DNA from: Coemansia sp. RSA 1804
Lineage: Eukaryota > Kickxellomycota > Kickxellomycetes > Kickxellales > Kickxellaceae
Length of the DNA stretch: 19,142 bases
Direction: 5' to 3'
Assembly: GCA_027578815.1 (NCBI GenBank)
Contig: JANBTH010000365.1
Coordinates: 1-19,142 of the forward strand
Part shown: piece after piece, positions 14,368-19,142 of the stretch
Numbering within the stretch: the stretch's first letter is position 1
Layout of the letters: every line of letters starts with the position of its first letter
Program-made: the position numbers and the translations under genes
Notes under the pieces: generated by a model
What the model saw: only the letters and a program-made list of their open reading frames with translations
Database searches by the model: none
What the model was told of the DNA's origin: nothing

Positions 14368-17300
14368 CTACATTGCAAAATCACCGTCGTCAGAGTCATC
14401 GGATATATCCACGTATCCTCTTGACGTGGCCGACGACGCTGCGTTGCGCCTAGGCGGTGCCGAGCGCTTGGGAGGTGGCGATCCACCTCCACCAGCGGAG
14501 GAACCACTGTCCGAGTATCCGCCATTGACATCGTCATCGTCGTCATCATCACTGCTGTCCACGATGGTCTTCTTTTTGACGATCTTCTTCTTCGCTGGTG
14601 CAGGAGGCTTCCTCACAGCGCTTGGTCCTGCAGAGCCCAACAACGCCTTGTTGCCTGCTACGCTACCGCTGCCACGAGACAGTGAGACATCCTTAGAGCT
14701 ACTTGCTGTTGCTGTGGCTGTCGGTGGTTTTACAGTAGATGTTCTAGTAGCCTTGGAGCCTAGCACTGTTCGCCCTCCTCCTCCTCCTCCTCCTCCTCCA
14801 CCGGCGCTAAACTTGCTGAATATGTTTGTCGTGACATCGTCGTCGCTGTCTTCAAGGTCTGACCCGAGATTCGCGACATTTGACGCTGCAGCCAAAGATG
14901 AGACAGAAGAAGAAGCAGCAGCAGCAGAAACCTTGGGCTTGATATCTCCACCTGCTCCCGCTTTGCTCTTGGCACCAGCTTTACCGGAAGCGCCAAACCC
15001 TAGAGTCTTTTGGACCTTTGGTACAGAACTCGTGCTCGCAGTGTCCAAGCCCGCAACATCAGGCTTGCGCTTAGCAGCAGCAGCAGCAGCAGCAGCAGTG
15101 GTGCTAGTGGTCTTGGAACGAGCAGTTGCTGCTGCCTTTCCTTTACCTTTACCCTTGGCCTTGCCCCGTCCGCCAGCTTGCCTGTTACGGTTCTCCTCGT
15201 CAGTCTGCAGACGCTGCTGATATTCAACCACCATTTCGTGCCAAAGCTTCTCGACATCCTCGAGATCCCGCTCCCAGATCTGGATAGGCGTGCGGGCAAG
15301 CAGTTCCTCAAGACGCAGCTCAATATCCTTCTTCTCCTTTGTCAGCTTCTCCACCTTTTCCATCGTAAGGTTCCAGATGGGCATCGACAATAGGTAATCA
15401 AAGTCCGAGCCAACATCCTGCCCCTGCTCCTCAGCCTCGGCCTCAGCCTCGGCTGCTTTCTCGGATTCAGGATCACCAGCAACCACGGTCTGCGCTTTCT
15501 TCGGAATCGGCGTGTAATTGCGGTCTTTGAGTTCCTTCACAAGGTCCTTGCGCTTGCGGTTACTAACAACCAGCTTCTTCTGAATAATCTCCAGCACAAA
15601 CCGAACCCTATTGTCGGCCATCTGCAGGTCGCGACCAAGCTTCTCTGCCATGTTCTCCTTGCGCAGCTGGTAGTAGCGCAAACGCAATGGATAAAAGTCC
15701 TCGATGATCTCTTCGGGTGACGTGTAGCGCCGTAACCGACCCTCGCGGTCAAAGCACACCATGTTGGTAGTATTGATGTTGGACACCAGTCTGAACCGCT
15801 TGTCCAGCCCTTCTTGCTCGGCCTTGATCATCTGGTCAGGCGTCAGCGTCAGCGTTATGTCGACTGTCAGTGTTGACGAGTTGTACCGATAATCCTTGAT
15901 AATGGCACCCGACTTCTCCGAAGACGACATCCACTTGTTGACCATTGCCTTATACGTGTCGGTCCACATACGAATAGGCAGCTCTGAGATCTGAAGCTCA
16001 GTGTCCGAGATCTTTTCAATTGTTCCACACGTCCTGAACTTTCCACCCGTCGCCTCTGGCTCAATCGCGCCACGGAACCCGCGATACCAGGGCATCATGG
16101 GGACCAGCGGCTCCTTGCGCATAAGCCTGCGAATGTTGTCAATAATCTCGCTCGGATTGTAGTTTGGAATATTCGTACTCCACCCAGTACCGATACCGTC
16201 AGCACCGTTGACGAGAACCATAGGCATGACGGGCATGTACCAGCGGGGCTCAACGGGCTTACCGTCATCATAGAGCGTCTCCAGCAGCGCATCATCGCCC
16301 TTGTGGTAGATCGCACGCGCAATCTTATTAAGGAACGTGGAGATGTAACGAGCGCTTGCAGCATCCTTACCGCCCAACAAACGAGTACCGAAACTGCCCT
16401 CAGGAACAAGAAGGTTAATGTTGTTGCTGCCAACATAGTCCTGCGCCATATTCACGATGGTTGCAACCAAGCTCTGGTCGCCATGATGGTACGCTGCCTT
16501 CTCCGTAACCTTGCCCTGCAGCGCAACAACTTTGATCTCCTTGGTGATATTTGCCTCCAAGCAGGTCCACAGAATCTTGCGCTGCCCTGGCTTCAGCCCA
16601 TCGACAACCGACGGAATCGACCGCGCATTGTCCTCAATCGAGAACAGCACCAGCTCCTTGTTGATGAACTCGCCAATCGCAACCGATGGCTTCTTGTTAT
16701 CGATCCACTCGCCCGGCTTGTATCCGGCCAGCCACTCCTTGCGCGCATCAGCCTTGGACTTGTTGAAGGCCATGTCGAGAAGTTTGCGATCGTTTGCCTC
16801 TGCTGTCTCAAACATCTTGCGGTGGAAATCGAGTTTGGTAAAGTACTCGAGCGCATCGCTCTCCTTTGACGTACCAAGTCCTTTGTAGTACTTTGGAACC
16901 CATCCCTTTGCCGAGTTCGGCTGCTCATCGTGCCACTTTTTAAATTCCTGCTCTGTGTAAAAGTCAATACGTTGCTTTGTGCGCGAGTGAGTGACACGCA
17001 CGATAGGCGTGATGAACTGCTGGAGGAAGCCGTCAACCTCAAGCAGGCCCGGATACATCGAGTCAAACATATTGACAATAAGGCCCTTGATATGGCTGCC
17101 GTCGACATCCTGGTCAGTCATGATAAGTACGTGTCCGTAACGCAGATCTGTAGTGTCCGTGTACTTTGTACCGTGCTTCAGGCCCAGAATATGCTTGATG
17201 TGTGTGAACTCCTGGTTCGCCGATATCTGCGTATTGCTTGCGTCGCGAACGTTCAGCGGTTTTCCTCGCAGCGTAAAGATACCAAACCTGTCGCGACCCT

Positions 17301-18953
17301 GCACACCAAGCCCGGCTACAGCAAGCGTCTTGGCCGAATCTCCCTCTGTGAGAATGAGTGTGCACTCTCTGCCGCGCTTGCCGCCTGCCAGGTTGGCATC
17401 ATCCAGCTTGTCAATCCCAATAAGCCGAGTCGAGCGCGAGCCATCGGTCTTCTTCAGCTCTCGCTCCTCCTTGCGTCGAACCATCATTTCCACAAACTCC
17501 TTCAGCTCTGACTTTAGCACATTTCTCATAAAATCGTCGGTGATCTCGCATTTAGATCCAAACGCAGTCGACCGCAGCGTCAGAGTCTCCTTGGTCTGCG
17601 AGTCAAACGTCGGGTTGACGATCTTTGCATTGACAAACAGCCACATGTTGTTCTTGACCTGGTGCGGCTTGATGTCAATCTTGCTTTTCTTGTTGGCTGC
17701 AATAAAGTTCCTGACAATCTGGTCAGCTATGTAGTTCACATGCGTTCCTCCGCGAATGGTGTTGATGCTGTTGACAAAGCTGACCTGGTTGAACTGCCCA
17801 TCTGAAACCGCAAACGCAACCTCCCAGCGATCGCTGAATCTTTTGTAGATGATCTCTGGCGGCTTTGAAATCACCATATCGTCTTCATCTTCGCCTTGCT
17901 CTTGCTTGACGGGCGGCAGCAGGAAAAGCTCGACATATGATTTGAATCCTTTCAGCGGAATAACCTCGCCATTCAGCGAGACCCGCACGCCTTCGACGCA
18001 GCCTGCAAGGTCATACACGCGCTTAGTTATCAGCGCAATAGCATCGTCGTCCAGATGCGTCATGTGGAACTTGCCAAAGTCAGGCTTAAAGGTGATCTTG
18101 GTGTACTCCTTCTTCAGCCCGTACTTTGTGATCTTGGGCGACCCAATATTCTTCATATTATCAGTGAATGTCTGCACATACTTCTTCTGCACAGCCGAGT
18201 CTGCAGTCTCAACAATAAACTCGGTACTAAAGATATTGCACAGCTTTGCACCATACCCGTTACGACCACCGGTGGTCTTCTCCTGCTTGTCATTGTAGTT
18301 TGACGATGTGAGGAGGTGTCCAAAGATCAGTTCGGGAACATACACCTTTTCATCCCGGTGGATCTCAATCGGAATACCTTTGCCATCGTTCATGATCGAA
18401 ATAATCCCAGCCTCCTTGTCAATAGTCACCTCGATCTTCTTCATCGACGGATCGCGCGACTTGTTGTCGGCAGCATTGACCAGGATCTCGTCGACTATCT
18501 TGTACAAACCAGGCGTGTAGTGAAGCTTGCGCCGAGCCATGCGTTTGGTGACCTCCGTGTCCATGACCCACATTTCCTCGTCGATTGGCTCAACAGATCC
18601 AATATATGTGTCTGGCCGCAACAGCACGTGCTCGACCGGCGTCTTTTTCTGGTAGATCGATTCGATTGCCTGTCCGTTCCGCACGCCGCTGTCCCCTCCA
18701 TTGCTTGAAGAAGATGTGGCCTTTCCGCCCGATTTGGCGGCTGCCTTTCCGGGCGCCTTTTTGGGCTTGGCTGGCTACATCAATACCAATGTTTTTGTTA
18801 TTATTAGGCATATTAATACAAGAGTGATAAACAGTATGCATAGCTGGGCTTTCAATCATGATGCGTAAGCAAAGGGGTATGTGCATGTTGTCTTACCGAA
18901 TGGCCAGCGCCAAACTCTGAGCCGTCGGAGTCGTAGTAGTCAGACATTGTCAT
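14368..18953 (-). CDS. TOP2: DNA topoisomerase II
   Basis: This is eukaryotic type IIA topoisomerase, the nuclear ATP-driven enzyme that passes one duplex through another to decatenate and relax chromosomes. Exon 1 (18953-18897) codes 19 residues (MTMSDYYDSDGSEFGAGHS). After a 122-nt intron, exon 2 runs 18774-14368, giving about 1487 residues. The GHKL ATPase domain has EILVNAADN (about 112-120), GRNGYGAKL (about 189-197) and the QTK loop (about 412). The TOPRIM domain has EGDSA (496-500) and DQDVDGS with acids at 573, 575, 577. The winged-helix cleavage domain has the catalytic tyrosine Tyr829 in SARYIST (codon 16347-16345); the yeast enzyme has AARYIYT here. The C-terminal domain (from about 1270) is disordered, with Lys/Ala-rich parts, poly-Ala, poly-Gly, and CK2-like acidic patches (DSSDDDDDDD), ending DDGDFAM. 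The N-terminal linker is basic. Confidence 0.98.
14774..14799. repeat. CCT triplet repeat coding poly-glycine in TOP2
   Basis: Eight or more CCT units (GGA/GGN on the coding strand) encode most of a ten-glycine run in the disordered TOP2 C-terminal domain. Confidence 0.85.
15073..15098. repeat. AGC triplet repeat coding poly-alanine in TOP2
   Basis: About eight and a half AGC units (GCT on the coding strand) encode a run of alanines in the TOP2 C-terminal domain, next to a basic KRK segment. Confidence 0.85.
18775..18896 (-). other. Spliceosomal intron in TOP2
   Basis: Donor GTAAGA at 18896, acceptor GATGTAG ending at 18775, branch-like CCTAAT about 29 nt upstream of the acceptor. It is phase 0. 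Splicing fuses the SDYYDSDGSEFG start to the basic linker that runs in frame into the ATPase domain. The unspliced frame has stops. Confidence 0.85.
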
Positions 18954-19142
18954 AGCGGAGCGGAAAGCGCGAGTCTGGCTGTATGCGTTCAGACAAAAGA
19001 AGGATGTGGTCGGTATCAGGCCTGCGTTTAAGCGGTTTGTGTGTGATAAAGAAGTTGGTAGATGCGCTGCTGCTGCTGGTCTGCTGCAATGATATAATAG
19101 CTTTATAAGGTATCTTTTTGAAAATCCACACAGCATGTGGGA
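18954..19142 (-). promoter_or_regulatory. TOP2 upstream region with TATA-like element and open in-frame extension
   Basis: CTTTATA on the plus strand (19101-19107) reads TATAAAG on the minus strand, about 150 nt above ATG 18953, and could be the TATA box. The same stretch is open in the TOP2 frame back to an ATG at 19136 and on to the window edge, so an N-terminally extended protein is possible. The window ends here, so the promoter is incomplete. Confidence 0.45.

Noticed and set aside
1..19142. CRISPR arrays, bacterial operon signals, tRNA or rRNA genes
   Set aside because: No regularly spaced repeats, no tRNA B-box-like GGTTCRANNCC with a matching A-box, and all genes are eukaryotic, so none is supported.

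Overview
The window looks like nuclear DNA from a fungus. Long, mostly uninterrupted, fairly GC-rich protein genes are separated by AT-rich spacers rich in short simple repeats. The recognisable proteins (Rad4/XPC, Bet3, Npl4, DNA topoisomerase II, a fungal-type mitochondrial membrane protein) are all eukaryotic. Only two introns can be placed; both are short, with GT..AG ends and a CTAAT branch-like motif. Npl4 keeps a C-terminal NZF finger that Saccharomyces lacks. Few introns and many triplet-repeat-coded Ala/Gly runs would suit an early-diverging lineage such as Kickxellomycotina, but that placement is inference.

Layout. 1-1661: AT-rich spacer with no supported gene. 1662-3812 (+): RAD4/XPC. 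4004-4716 (-): two-exon mitochondrial single-pass coiled-coil protein. 5079-6515 (+): rhodanese/TrhO-family protein (TSTD2-like), divergent from the previous gene across a 362-bp shared promoter. 6582-7151 (-): BET3 (TRAPPC3), convergent with it. 7473-9449 (-): NPL4. 9783-10394 (-): secreted protein with a long alanine/glutamine-type dipeptide tract. 10395-12046: AT-rich spacer. 12047-12583 (+) and 12904-13539 (-): two convergent unrecognised genes. 13540-14367: spacer. 14368-18953 (-): TOP2 with one small first exon and one intron; its reading frame stays open upstream to 19136.

The housekeeping genes cover separate jobs: damage recognition in nucleotide excision repair, tRNA wobble-uridine modification (by family), vesicle tethering, p97/Cdc48 ubiquitin processing and chromosome decatenation. 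They do not form a pathway cluster. The lineage-specific material lies between NPL4 and TOP2: the repeat-rich secreted protein and the two unrecognised genes. No clear multi-gene new system is visible. The best leads are the strictly alternating secreted tract, the two orphan proteins, and an acid-free in-frame N-terminal extension of TOP2 that resembles a mitochondrial presequence.
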